A stretch of DNA of 64,000 bases from Antedon mediterranea (lineage: Eukaryota > Echinodermata > Crinoidea > Comatulida > Antedonidae), in the NCBI RefSeq assembly GCF_964355755.1, contig NC_092675.1:11609312-11673311 (forward strand). The letters run 5' to 3'. The position numbers and the translations under genes were made by a program. The notes under the pieces were generated by a model. The model did no database searches. It saw only the letters and a program-made list of their open reading frames with translations, and was not told the DNA's origin. Position 1 is the first letter of the stretch, and each line of letters opens with the position of its first letter. Below, piece after piece: positions 46,691 through 58,190 of the stretch.

Positions 46691-46950
46691 AGATGTGAAA
46701 GGATATAAGGTGAAAGGATATAAGATGAAAGCTTGACCGCACTGTTAAATTTATACAAATCCTCAACGATTTTAAATAATTTTTTTCAAAACAGTAATAA
46801 CAAAGTGAAATTCATTTTTTACCAAAATTAAAAAGCAAAATACTTGTCTCCTATGGATCCTTCAATCAAACCCACATGCTTCACAAACATGTGCCTGAAT
46901 AGAGAGGCTTGATAGCCATTACATAATGGCTTATTTTTTTTTGAACACAG

Positions 46951-47072
46951 GGTTGATAATGAACATGGATATGTGATGGCATGTGGAATGGATGAAAAAT
47001 GTCAACTATTTACTCTCAAGAAAGTAACAAAATTACAGAAAGATGTATCTAATGAGGTCTTAGAAAAAAAAG
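46951..47072 (+). CDS. PREB: PREB/SEC12 exon 3
   Basis: Acceptor TTGAACACAG ending 46950; donor GTAACA at 47073. It takes phase 2 from exon 2 and leaves phase 1. It encodes VDNEHGYVMACGMDEKCQLFTL, a WD40 strand pair with the conserved G-x-D-x-x-CQL pattern of PREB, then the start of the lysine-rich linker. Confidence 0.82.
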
Positions 47073-47823
47073 GTAACATTTTATTTATTTATTTTTAATA
47101 GATTTTTTTTCTTCTTCTCCATGATCAAATTTCAGTCCCTTCATTTGGTATAATTAATTTTTGTATAAATTTATTTAATTTATAATAAATGTATCCATGA
47201 ATAAGAATTTGTCAAAAGATTGACTTTAAAGTGTAGATGTGCAGCCAAGCTTTTTGACAATATTAGAGCCGCATAGCGTAATTTATGCGCGATTTTATGA
47301 ATTTCTATGACTGATCATAACTTTAGAACCAATAAATATCTTTTAATGAAACTTAATAAAATTATAATTCATATCATATATTCATATCAATTTCTGTGGA
47401 GTAAAAAAGGTGTTTTCACAGAATTCGTGAAAAAAAATAAATTAATTTCTAATCAATTTTACGTACATTTCAGGTCATTTTGAGCAGTTCAAATTTTTTG
47501 AAATTGTTCACGTTTTGCGCACATAAATAATAATCGTGTGCTAAAGAATAGGTAATTTAATGCAAATTGGTGCAAAAATATACCTATTTTTAATCAGTTA
47601 TAGCTCCTCAGGATGGCAGGTTGCCTCATTTTTTTAATGTATTATGGAAGCTAATGAGTTGTACAATTCATGTACAATTTGTACCTACAGGATGTTCTGA
47701 CCTCACCATATGGCAACTCAAATTTTAAAAATAGATTTGTTTTCTCTTTTGTATTTAGTAAATCCCATTTAATAGAGCGCGTCGCGCTGTTTTACCCATT
47801 TTCTCCTAGATTTTAATATCTTT
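47073..47823. other. PREB intron 3 spacer with dispersed repeat
   Basis: No gene. 47590-47760 (TATGGAAGCTAATGAGTTGTA, GGATGTTCTGACCTCACC) belongs to the family also at 6840-7130, 55560-55650 and 57040-57660. Confidence 0.45.
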
Positions 47824-48497
47824 CACATGACCAAGTGGGATCGGCACGCAAGATGCATTAATTGCCATTCTTGTAGTGAGGAGGCTCCGTGCGATATTTG
47901 TGTCCGGTGAACGCCTGCGAAGTTCGCGTCGCTACCTAAGCCTCGGGATCGTGTGGAGGTCACTGACTCCACACCGTGTGTAACTCAGGAAACAGTTGTT
48001 AGTCAGCCTACACCTGCACGTGAGAATGCTCCTCCTGTGATGCCTGCCTCCGCTGCAGCTGCGGCCGATCCGGATGTTTTCTCCCCGGCGGTCATGCAAG
48101 CTATCTCGGCAGCGGTGAGAGCGTTGCCTAGGGAGATGCCCTCTGCAACCTCTCCTCATACTGGCCCTTCCCAAGTTCCGTACATCGAACTTCGGCCCCC
48201 GCCTCAGACGTCTGTGTCTGAGGGCCCGTCCATCGTCAGAGGGTACAAGTCCGATTTGACGATGGTCACGCTCTCTGATGAGGAGCGCGCGGGCCTGCAG
48301 GCATTAGTGCTTCGTACTGTCCCGGTGGTACTCGAATTTCTTGGAGTCGACTACGCGTTTAACGAGCCAAAGCCCGCAACATCGTCGAAACGTTTTTCGA
48401 CGTTCGGTCTACGCATGCCGCTGAAGAGGACCTCCACGTGCCCGGTTGTGCCCCTTGATCCTGAGCTTATAGATAGGATTGAGCTTATAGCTAAGGA
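47824..48497 (+). pseudogene. DIRS gag-like ORF, N-terminal part
   Basis: Starts near 47827 with a cysteine cluster CINCHSC...CDIC, continues past a TGA (47908-47910, where Trp would fit), then a Pro/Ala-rich stretch and a conserved helical region (VTLSDEERAGLQALVLRTVPVVLEFLGVDY). It is cut by the 4-kb element after codon 48493-48495 and continues in frame at 52500. Confidence 0.65.
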
Positions 48498-48513
48498 CCC
48501 TTTGCAAAAAAGC

Positions 48514-48704
48514 CGTATACGATCCGTATACGCTGAAAACGTATACGACGTATACGGATCGTTTACGATTTCATTGCTTACATTATTTCCACTCTGTTGC
48601 TCCACAAAGAGTTGGCGTCGTATACGTTTAGCATACGTAACGTATACGTTGTTTACTTATGATAAGAATATCGTATACGGGACGTATACGAATCATATAC
48701 GAAC
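48514..48704. repeat. Left CGTATACG palindrome cluster
   Basis: Eight exact CGTATACG copies plus variants (CATATACG, GCATACG) within 190 bp, partly spaced by 2-12 bp. Confidence 0.8.
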
Positions 48705-49914
48705 AAACTAGGCCATTTTATAAATTATAATAGCAGTAATGAGTAGAATAGAGCTAAATAAAACATTTAAATTGTCATTACAACAAATACGTACGTAGGC
48801 TCTGGCCTAGGGCTAGGCCTCTAGCTAGCACCAGCCATTAGATAGGCCTAGTCTAGTAGTATTAGTTATTAATAAGTAGTAGGAGCTAGAACATAAGATC
48901 ATATTTATTTCTATATTTATTAGATAGCCTAGGCTACCGATAAAATTCAAACAACGTTTTTCGCAAGTAAATAAAGTACGCTAAACAGGTATACTACTAG
49001 GTAGGCCTAGAAAAAACAAGGGGCCATTTTCACAAATCGACGATGCAGTTTTCCTTTATAAAATATGACAGGTCAGTAAGTGCAGCCGCCGACGACGACC
49101 GAGCGTCGCTCGGTTGCCTACAGTTCCAACTCGTGGTCGACTCGGCTCCCTGGTGGCCAATCATGCATATCATCGGGTGAATCATCGGGTTCGTCGTTCT
49201 CAATTCGTCACGCCACATGCGAGCTTTGGGTGGTCAAATTACATCGTTAAGTTAAGCGATATTATTCCGCGACGTGTGTTGTAGCAATGGAGATGGAGTA
49301 ACAATAATTCGGCAATGCCGAAGAGGAAAACCATGACCCAAAACAGAAGTAAGGTCATTATAATAATTATTATTTAACGATGAATACATTCGGATTTTGA
49401 ATATATATAAATTTTATGAATTATGAATTATATATGAATAAAAAAAAAACACAATTAGTGGTGATAGTAAATACAATTATATCGAATATCAATTTATTCC
49501 CGGTAGCGAACAGATTGAATTGCTTTCATTATTTCTGCTTGGTGATTAAGAAATCATAAAACATATCTTTCTTTATTTTCATGGTATTCCAATAATTGTT
49601 TTAAAAATAACTACCCTCAACTTTAAATAACAAATTAAATAAGTCTACTAAACATTGTTGATTTCCCATGGACCCAACAATACCCCAACTATTTCATGAA
49701 TAATTGTTTATTTGTAACCGTTTATTTGAAATCCTTGTCCTTTGTTAATTCAATTGTGTGACAATTAAATTAGATTGTACATGCTTATGCTGTATATTAT
49801 GTACAGTCCTGATTATGTAAAAAGATGATTCATGGTATATATCAGATTCTTAAAAAAGATCAACACTTTGAATTCTTAAAATGTGTTCTATATCTTTATT
49901 TGGAGTTAGACTCG
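48705..49914. other. Interior of the 4-kb transposon, left half
   Basis: TAGGCCTA words at 48797-49010 and a GC-richer block at 49085-49260. A possible first-exon relic lies at 49315-49347: an ATG and ten basic codons (MPKRKTMTQNR) followed by a GTAAGG donor. No continuation found. Confidence 0.35.
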
Positions 49915-50945
49915 TATTTATTTTATTTATTTATTTATTTGGAATTACACCTTTAGATCGGTGGCACACTTAGCACAAAGGTGCATCCTTCACAATATAA
50001 AATATAACAATTAACAGAAAAGTAAAAAAAGGCAAAAGCAACTATCAACCCCTATCCTACCCCCCCCCCCCCAATTTACATCGATACATACAGTAGATCA
50101 TTACTTTACACAATGAATACAAAACAAGATATAGTAAAAGTGTATAAAATAAAATAAAATCAGCGGATAAACACAGCTTATTACGAAAAACCCCCAACTC
50201 CTCCCCCCCCCCCCCCACTTTTTCTTCAATTTACTTAATGTAGCAATGTAGATAACATAGTTATTGAGTCATGGAATTCAGTGAATCATTTCGAAATTGC
50301 CATGCTTGTTTTAGGTATCTTTTACAAAAACTATCCAAAATATTTTCACACTCTTCATCAATTAAATTATCTGAGTATCCCAAAATATATTTAAGTTTGT
50401 CATTTTCAGGAGAAGTATAAAAAGTATCAAACATATCTTTGCTGCCATTTCTATACATATCCACATATAAATTAAATAATTCCTGATTACGTATATTATT
50501 TAAAGCTGGACAATTAAGGATGAAATGATGGATGTCTTCGTCCGAATTTGTACCGCACAATTTACATTTTTTATTATTATCAATATTCCAATTTGCAGTT
50601 CTATCATTCAAAGGTAGAGTATTTGAACGAGCTTTAAATTTTAATGCAGCACCTTCAAAATTAGTTTTATCAATTAAGTAATTTTCAAGTCCAGGTTTTG
50701 ATTTTAATGTTTCATAGATGTGGAGACTTGATTTATTTTGTAATTCAATTCTCCATTCATCTATCATTATATAGTTAAGTTTTCTTAAGATTTCAGAAAT
50801 TGGAAAGTAGACTTCTTTATAATTTGAGAGAGTGGTGAAAATATTTTTGGATTCACAATTACACTTCAAGAGAATATCGTTTATACAAGATAGAAACTTA
50901 TACCTTAAGTCTTTAAATTCACAATTAAGTTGTAGCATTCCAATA
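49915..50945 (-). pseudogene. LINE ORF2 C-terminal fragment with (AAATA)n tail
   Basis: The minus-strand ORF 50938-50261 (225 codons) holds a C-terminal LINE region: WRIELQNKSSLHIYETLK, LKFKARSNTLPLNDRT, then the zinc-knuckle-like CKLCGTNSDEDIHHFILNCP. The 3'UTR contains G-runs on that strand and ends in TAAATAAATAAATAAA (49918-49940). 5'-truncated near 50945, the usual outcome of target-primed integration, into the 4-kb transposon. Confidence 0.72.
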
Positions 50946-52214
50946 AACTACATTCATTAAAATGATAAACAAATAGCCGGCAGGCGTGTGTACAGAGGGG
51001 GCTTATCAATGATGGAGGCATAAAAATGGGGGCGTAGGGTAACATTTTACCAGGGAGATGTAAAATAATTATTTAACAAACATTTAACTGGTTGGTTTTA
51101 CTGCGTTCGCGTACAATTTATCATTTGGATTTTTATAAGTTATATGTAGGTTATGTTAAATTTTATTTATCAGTGACAACTCTAGGAAATTTACAGCAAT
51201 TAGTTCTGTATGCCTAAAATAGTAAAATGCTCTAAATAAAAACGTCGGAGCTTCTTTTTTGTATTTCTGGCTGTTGAATGTTTTGTTATCACCCCCTAAC
51301 TCTGCAACGATGATATCCATAATGCATCGTATTTCCATTTCACCGTTGTTGATATACTACTAGCTAGAGTAGGTTATTAAAATAATACAATATAACCAAA
51401 TCTAATATATGGGGGAAAGCTAGCTAGCTTATTTTCACAATGAGTGTACCACAGACTCTTTTCCTTGGCGTATTTTCCCCAGGCCTAGTTAACTCTTAGT
51501 TTACTAGAGCTGCTGCAGTAGCTATATACTGCATATTCGATATATACAATTACAATATGCCTATAGCCTAGCTAGCTAGAAGTCATCGAATTTACTATCT
51601 ACCTGGGCCTACTGTAACTAGGCCTACATCCCATTTTTTATTTTTTTTTTATGGTGAGTCAACAAAACCCGTAGCCAAAAAATCAACAATGATGATTGAA
51701 AATGAATGAAATCTGATCCATCCATGTGATGCATGCATGCAGCGCACATAAACACAGGCACGCTTTGGGCGAATTTTTTTGGATCATTCCATATACTGTA
51801 TATAATAGGGAGCCACATGTATTCTACATTTTTATTAAATCGTAATTTGTGGATTTTACTTACTCGTTTTAAATTTAATATACTGCGGGCCCAATTTAAT
51901 ATATACTTATTTATTTCCAAGTACATTAATATTATTTAAAGCACTTTCAAATTAATAACAGCACATTTTGTGTGATTCACTTATTAATGGAACATACAAA
52001 AGGTAAAGAAATAGCAGAGGGGATAAACAAGGCAGAACAGCCTGGGTGGGTTTTTATGCTTGCTAGAAAAACAACGTCTAGTAAAATACAGCACCAAATT
52101 TTCATTCGCGAAAACTATGAACTAAATCATCATAGGGAATTTAATGTACATATACCGACTGAAAAAAAACCAAATTGTACACTAATTATTGAAGTCAAGA
52201 TGCTCCTGCGATCG
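50946..52214. other. Interior of the 4-kb transposon, right half
   Basis: Mostly AT-rich with no clear gene. An 81-codon plus ORF at 51972-52217 (KGKEIAEGINKAEQPGWVFM...) ends just before the right palindrome cluster. It could be a terminal-exon relic of a lost transposase, but it is unrecognised. Confidence 0.35.
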
Positions 52215-52272
52215 TAAACGTATGCTATCGTCGTCTTGTAAAAAGAGGGACAGTCCCTTTTCGCTTGGTAAT

Positions 52273-52486
52273 ACGATGCAGTTTGTATACACGCGTCGTC
52301 GTATACGGATCATATACGGATCGTATAATTAGGAAATTGTTTATAAATGATCGTATACGGTTCGTATATGTTTATTATGCGGGCAGGAACTTCCGAATTG
52401 ACGTATACGTTTCGTATACGAAGTGGACTTCCTATACGAAACATATACGAAACGTATGTAAATCGTATACGTTCGTATACGGTTTT
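52273..52486. repeat. Right CGTATACG palindrome cluster
   Basis: Six exact CGTATACG copies plus several CATATACG/CGTATATG variants within about 210 bp, mirroring the left cluster. Confidence 0.8.
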
Positions 52487-52499
52487 TTTGCAAAGGGGA

Positions 52500-53271
52500 A
52501 CCGAAGATTCCTAAGCCTGCGCCGTTTGTTCTCGGTGCGGCCTTTCCAGTGCCTACTCAACAGTTTGAACACTATATTACGGCGCCCGTCATTCCGGACG
52601 CCGCTAAGGGACGGGTCCGCGAAGAAGACCAAGGCTTAGACGCAAGTAAGTCAAATTTTCTTAGTGGCGAGCGCGCTAGGTCTGAGGAGGTTCTGTCAAC
52701 TGTTGACAGAGCGACCCGCGAGACGATTCGAGCTACGTCGATGGCGGGATATCTTCTTTCCTTTCTGGCGGATCCAGAACACCCGCCTCATAATGATCCG
52801 GATATCGTTAATTTGCTGCAGCAAATCATGGGCTTGGTGGCCGATCAGCAAACAGCTATATCGCTCACGGCATCCGCGGCTCGCCGCGTGAACGTGCTTC
52901 AGTCTACGGACATCGCTCAGGCCGATTTCCGACGCTTCACGTCTGTCGACTCCTTCGGCGCCCGTGATCTATTCTTCGGGTCATTCTCACATAGAGAAGA
53001 CAATTGGGCGCGGGAGAGGGAAGCTCGTCGCGAGACTCGAGCTAAGTTTCCAGCTAAACGTCAGGCGAGTCGACAACGCTCTAGATCAAGGTCGACACGA
53101 CCGCCTCCTCCTCTCCCCGCGGTACTGCCGCGTGCACCCGCACCCGTTCCCCCTACACCGGCTCAGCCTGCCTTTCAGGCTTCGACCTCCTACCCACAGA
53201 ATAACAATCCCTACCGTGGTGGTGGAAGAAGAAGCGCCCGTCGAAGCTCGGGTAATGCGAGGCGCCGGTGA
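52500..53271 (+). pseudogene. DIRS gag-like ORF, C-terminal part
   Basis: Continues the 47824-48497 frame. A helical region with VDRATRETIRATSMAGYLLS...QQIMGLVADQQTA is followed by an R/S-rich stretch (RQASRQRSRSRSTR) and a proline-rich, glycine/arginine tail, the usual C-terminus of DIRS gag proteins. It overlaps the RT frame near 53200-53271. Confidence 0.7.
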
Positions 53272-55037
53272 CGCCCTCGGGGCGCCCGTCCTCACAGCGA
53301 TGGTGGGGGGTCGCCTACTACGGTATGCGCGGGTTTGGGAGACCCTTACAACAGACAAATGGGTTCTCTCTACCGTGACGCACGGGTACGCCATAGAGTT
53401 AACGAGTCCGCCGCTGTGCGGCGGTCCTCGACCAACAAGGGTTCCATCCGAACCCGTAAAGAAACAGGCGCTCATGGAGGGCCTTTCTGGACTTCTCCGC
53501 AAAGGAGCTGTGGTGCCGGTAAACGAACTCTATGCGTCTCCGGGACACGAGTCCACCGATTGGCGACCCATATTAAATCTGTGAAGTCTGAACAAACGGT
53601 TCATCCGTCCCCGCAGGTTCAGAATGGAGACAATACCATCCATCCTGCTGGGGTTGCGGCGAGGTGACTGGGCGGCGTCAATAGACTTGAAAGACGCGTA
53701 CTTTCATGTGCCTATTGCGGAGCAAGACCAACGTTGGTTGCGCTTCCGGATTCACGATCGTGTTTACCAAATCGTCGCGTTGCCGTTCGGGCTGTCCAGC
53801 CCCACGTGTGTTCACACGTCTAGTCAGGACGCTTGCGGCATTCTTCCATCAGAACGGCATATGCATCTTCATGTACCTGGACGATTGGTTGATCGTGGCC
53901 CAGTCTCGGGACCTGCTACAAAACCATCTTGCGCAGGTCCTCCTCTTAACGGAACAGGCAGGGTTTATCATAAACCTAGAGAAGTCGTGCCTTCTGCCGA
54001 CACAGACTCCGGTTTACCTCGGTGCAGAAATCGATCTTGTGACGGGCTTGATTCGCCCCTCACAGGAGAGGGTACAAGAAGCACGACTATCAGTGCAGTA
54101 CCTAGTCACTTGTCCTGCGCCAACGGCTTACGACTGGCTACAGACCCTTGGGTACCTGGCCAGTTTCGTTGCCTTGGTTCCGTTTTGCCGGCTCAGAATG
54201 CGGCCTCTACAACTGCATCTGCTGGCCTTGTTCCATCCAAATTCAGACTCTCTGCAAAAAGTGGTTTTGTCAAATGCGTTCATCCGAACGCATCTCGACT
54301 GGTGGCTCGCAGAGGGCAGGTTGACTGGGCAGACCTATTCAAAGGTCCATTCTGGACATCCGTATAGATACGGATGCTTCCGAAATAGGCTGGGGCGGTT
54401 ATTTACCGTCCTCAGAAAGTCGCGTCTCCGGCGTTTGGTCGCCCGTAGAGACGTGCGCCCACATCAACCTTCTAGAGTTGTGTGCAGTCGAGCGCACTCT
54501 GAAAGCACTCCTGCCCCGCCTGGCGAACCAGCACGTTTTGGTACATTCCGACAACACCACGGTCGTGGCTTATATCAATCGGCAAGGAGGCACAAGGTCC
54601 CCAACGCTGTGTTGCCACACGTGGTCTCTACTGATGTGGTACATCAGCCACAACATCACTTTGACAGCGGCCCACATAGCTAGCAGGCCGACTGAATGTT
54701 GTTGCGGACAGTCTGTCCCGACCGGGACTGCGTCCGACGGAATGGCGCCAACTGTTGCCGGCCAAATATTTGACCACTTTGGGCGTCCCCTTGTAAACCT
54801 GTTTGCGTCGTCAGTCAACACGCAGTTCCCGACGTATTGCAGTCGCGTCAGGGATGCTCAGGCGTGGATGGTGGATGCGCTGTCCATTCCGTGGAACGGT
54901 CTATGCGCGAATGCATTCCCGCCGATTTTGATCATTCCGATCGTCCTGACGCACATTCAGCGCCATCATTGCCGAGTCCAGCCGTGGTTTCCGCTGATCA
55001 ACAGTCTGCTCTACGATCAGCCCCTCCGTCTTCCGGT
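53204..55037 (+). pseudogene. DIRS reverse transcriptase and RNase H (frameshifted)
   Basis: RT motifs in order: GLLRKGAVVPV, DWRPILNL, stop TGA 53582-53584, SIDLKDAYFHVPI, ALPFGLSSP, a frame change near 53800, RVFTRLVRTLAAFF, the catalytic YLDD at 53874-53885, and GFIINLEKS. Another frame change precedes RNase H: DTDASEIGWGG near 54370, AHINLLELCAV, HVLVHSDNTTVVAYINRQGG (Asp of the active site). Downstream PLVNLFASSVNTQFP is typical of DIRS RT-RNase H C-termini. The tyrosine recombinase ORF that should follow is missing. At least three lesions make it non-functional. Confidence 0.78.
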
Positions 55038-55649
55038 ACTTTTTTTTTATTACATCATCATCATTTGCGTGGATAACCCGAGTGACGAGTCCAAATCTAG
55101 TTATTATTATTATTATTTTTCTTTCTGTACACTATTTTCTGTAACAATTATCTCAAAAAGTTAAATGTCAATGATCACAACAATTTCATAATATCTTTCA
55201 AACAACTAACTAAACTTAATCTTAGTAAGCTTTTCAGCGTAATCACTCTTCTGTGACGTCATTTATACACCATTTTGTAAAATCACATTATATCAATCAT
55301 ATCTCCATAACTTGTCATAAAATATCAATAAAATTCATTATAAGTAAACTTCAGGTGAAGGGTAAAAATATTAGCAAAAAAAAACAAACCTATGCGTTCC
55401 AAGGTCATGAGCATGAAATTTCACACTAAAAATTTAAAAAGAGAGCATGAATGTTTTGTATAAATCTTATTCTGCTCACAATCCTTAGTACATTCACTGA
55501 ATTTGAGTCCGTTCCGACCTAAAATAACGCTATACGAGCACATTAAAAATGACAAAATGCGCATTTTTAAAATGAAAATAATGCTTCAGGATGCACGATG
55601 ACGCCCAATTGTTTTAACTTATTCTGGAAGCCATTGAGTTGTAGATATA
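55038..55649. other. PREB intron 3 spacer
   Basis: No gene. Starts with T-rich and ATT microsatellite sequence at the DIRS breakpoint. 55560-55649 is a copy of the dispersed repeat family seen at 47590. Confidence 0.45.
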
Positions 55650-57014
55650 CTGGGGTAGCACTAACATTTCATTTTGTTAGCCTATTTGGCGAAAGTCAAA
55701 ATATTTTTTTTAGTCAAATCAGTTTATCTATAGCCAAAATGGCTAAAGTCCAATTTTGTTATTTAGCCAAATCAATCGGTCATTAGCCAAAATTAAAAAT
55801 TGTAGTTCATATAATGGTAAAAACATTTTAGTTAATTTATCTATGTCAATAGGTCTATTATACACTGTTCCCTGAACGTTTTTGTAAGGTATTTGGGGAG
55901 AGAGAGCCATGCCTAAATCACTGTATATATGATTTTAAAAAATAATTGTTGTTGTATTATATGATCAAAACAATTGTTCAAATTGTTTTGAATCATACAG
56001 CATTCATACAGTTATCAATTTAATAAGAAACATTTTACAGTTTTCTGAAATCCCCTGAACGCTATGTTATTTTTGTTTTTTTTACGCTTGGCTGGTGGCT
56101 TCCATACGACGCGAAAATCGTGTCCTAAGACTTTCACGATCACCCACCGTCACAGCCGCGCAGCGGGTGAATGTTTTTAAATTGGATATGTTCAAGGGGT
56201 GCGAAAGTGCAGTAGCGCAGGCTTAGGCCTACAGTACGCCTACAAAATTATGTACGACGGTACGTCGTATATGCTAAAAATATTTCTAGCAAATGAACAC
56301 TCGTATCGTATCGAAAAAGTGTTTCTGTCGGGGGAGAAATTTATACCATCTCGGCCCGATTATTTATTACCCAACACAGAAGCCGGCGACCGGCCTTGCT
56401 GTTTATATAGTCCACAATAAATGCACGTGTGTGTTTAGCTAAATCCCCGTTAGACTCTACCATTTCCCGAATGTTGTTTTTATAATAAGGGTCAAATATG
56501 AAACTACATTATTGGAGCCTAAAATGCATAATGCATAATTATTGATTTCGATAAGATCATTCATTGAAGATAATATGTTTCTTTTGAATCTGAAAAGTAC
56601 ACCCCTATCGAAAAATAGACAATCCCGGTAAATAGCCGACCGTCGGCTGTCGAGTCGTCGATCGTTTGTGCAGCGCAACGCGTGATAGTTTGGGTAGACT
56701 CTATCATCCATGTGTCGTGTAATGTCTGTCTCTCTGTGCAGTATACCTCCATCATATTGAAATAACAAAGAGACGCCTGGTACAACGAAACAAGTTGACG
56801 AAAATGGAGCTTGAAGTAAACAACATTATAACGAACAAAATAAAGATCGACAAATGGACCTTTTAGTTGGACTTTATGCTTTCGCCAAAATGATTATTTG
56901 ATTATCTATTTTATCATATGTCATCGCCAAAATGGCTAAAATAGCCGTTTTATTTTTCGCCAATCTGAAAATGTTTTCGCCCATGGCGACTTGCCGATCG
57001 GCCAGTGCGAGCCC
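55650..57014. mobile_element. hAT-like non-autonomous element (about 1.37 kb)
   Basis: Ends CTGGGGTAGCACT and, inverted, GGGCTCGCACTGG. Both are followed by TTGGCGAAAG / TTTCGCC words as in the 19758-21507 element. Flanked by AGATATA at 55643-55649 and 57015-57021. The interior has no transposase; the ORFs at 56457-56785 are overlapping and unrecognised. Confidence 0.55.
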
Positions 57015-57964
57015 AGATATAAATTCATGTAAACATTTGACGTAAAAAATGTTGTGACGTCATCAAATGGCCACTTGAATTTAAAAATTAGGATTAATTA
57101 ATTAATTAATTATTTTTTGTAGGTTTAACATTAAAAAGCGCACATCTCCATTATTTGAGCCCGATTTGTGCTCAAATTTCAGTGTGTACTTGTTCAATTA
57201 ATTGTCTTTCTCATGAGTTGCCAGCGTTTGATTTTGATGACGTTATCACGCGTAAAATAACGTAGGTCATGTATTTTCACCTTCAGTGTATATTTTAATA
57301 TCTCGCAGCTCTTGGCGAAATCAAATATATAAAGATTGCGGTACACCACGTGTATTAGTTCTGAAAAGAACTGTTGAGTTTCTTGACGTTTCGATCAATA
57401 TGCTTTGATCGTCCTCAGGATTGAGAATGTCACTATAGATATGAATTCATATTCAAATTGTGCCTATCGGATGTTGTGACATTATCATGGCCAGTTGAAG
57501 TTAAAAAGTAGTTTTTTCATTTCTATAATAAGCCATACAAATATCAAAGAGCACGCACTGCGCTTCTACGTGCCAAATTTTCTTCAAATTCTTATATTTA
57601 TTTGCTCAGTTCATTATCTTTCGATATTGTCATCTTCAAGTTTATTTTGATAATGGCATCATACCAAAAAATTAGAACATGATGTGTGTCCCGTAATTTC
57701 ACCAATGCTACACTGTATATAGATATACAGTATATACTCTACATTATATGGCATCTAATATGCACAACTCGGCACTATAAGCATGGCATACATCAACATT
57801 TTCCGGCCGTATGTTAACGTACGTTCGTGTTTAAAAAAAATTAATTTCAGTAAAATTATAAAAATGATCACCTATAATTGGTCAAAGTGAGAAATTAAAT
57901 TCTAGTTGTATATTATATGTCTATCTAGCAAAATTTAGTTAAAAGTACAGATTTTGACAAGCGA
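57015..57964. other. Dispersed repeat family (tandem) and Penelope-like fragment
   Basis: Two partial units of the GTTGTGACGTCATCAAATGG family (57050-57300, 57460-57680). Between them, 57330-57425 carries TTTCTTGACGTTTCGATC...GATCGTCCTCAGGA, which resembles Penelope-like element terminal repeats. Confidence 0.45.
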
Positions 57965-58190
57965 GTCATTAAAAATGGCCGAGCGGTTAAGGCAGTAGCG
58001 GCATTTACCGTACCGTAAGAGCCAATGATATCGGTGGTGGAAGTCTCCTCATATAAGGAATGTAAACCGTAGGTTCAGTGTACTCTTTATTTAAATTCAA
58101 GACGAGTAGGGGTTACCCCGGTGAACAAAGCAAAAATAGCCGATGTGTCAGGAGGATTACCAACTCTCTGATAGGAATATGCTAATCCTT
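57965..58190 (+). mobile_element. tRNA(Leu/Ser)-derived SINE
   Basis: ATGGCCGAGCGGTTAAGGC at 57976 is a class II tRNA A-box head. The body (AAGACGAGTAGGGGTTACCCC) matches the minus-strand copy at 43025-43265. The B box is degraded. Confidence 0.65.

Larger units (their letters stand above)
48498..52497. mobile_element. 4000-bp DNA transposon with CGTATACG-rich ends, no transposase left
   Basis: Inverted termini CCCTTTGCAAAAAARCCG on both ends. GA precedes the left end (48496-48497) and follows the right end (52498-52499). Removing the element and one GA restores the DIRS gag frame. Both subterminal regions are dense in CGTATACG palindromes. Inside are a LINE fragment and AT-rich filler. Superfamily unknown; probably a deletion derivative. 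Confidence 0.72.
47824..55037 (+). mobile_element. DIRS-type retrotransposon, interrupted and 3'-truncated
   Basis: Gag-like ORF, then RT and RNase H of DIRS type, GC-rich compared with the surroundings. A 4000-bp DNA transposon splits gag (48498-52497). The element stops abruptly at about 55037, where the sequence changes to T-rich intron. The tyrosine recombinase and methyltransferase-like domains expected downstream are absent, as are terminal repeats. Confidence 0.75.

Noticed and set aside
46400-46758. Overlapping ~100- and 88-codon ORFs on opposite strands
   Set aside because: Lie inside a small inverted-repeat element and overlap each other; no coding motif.
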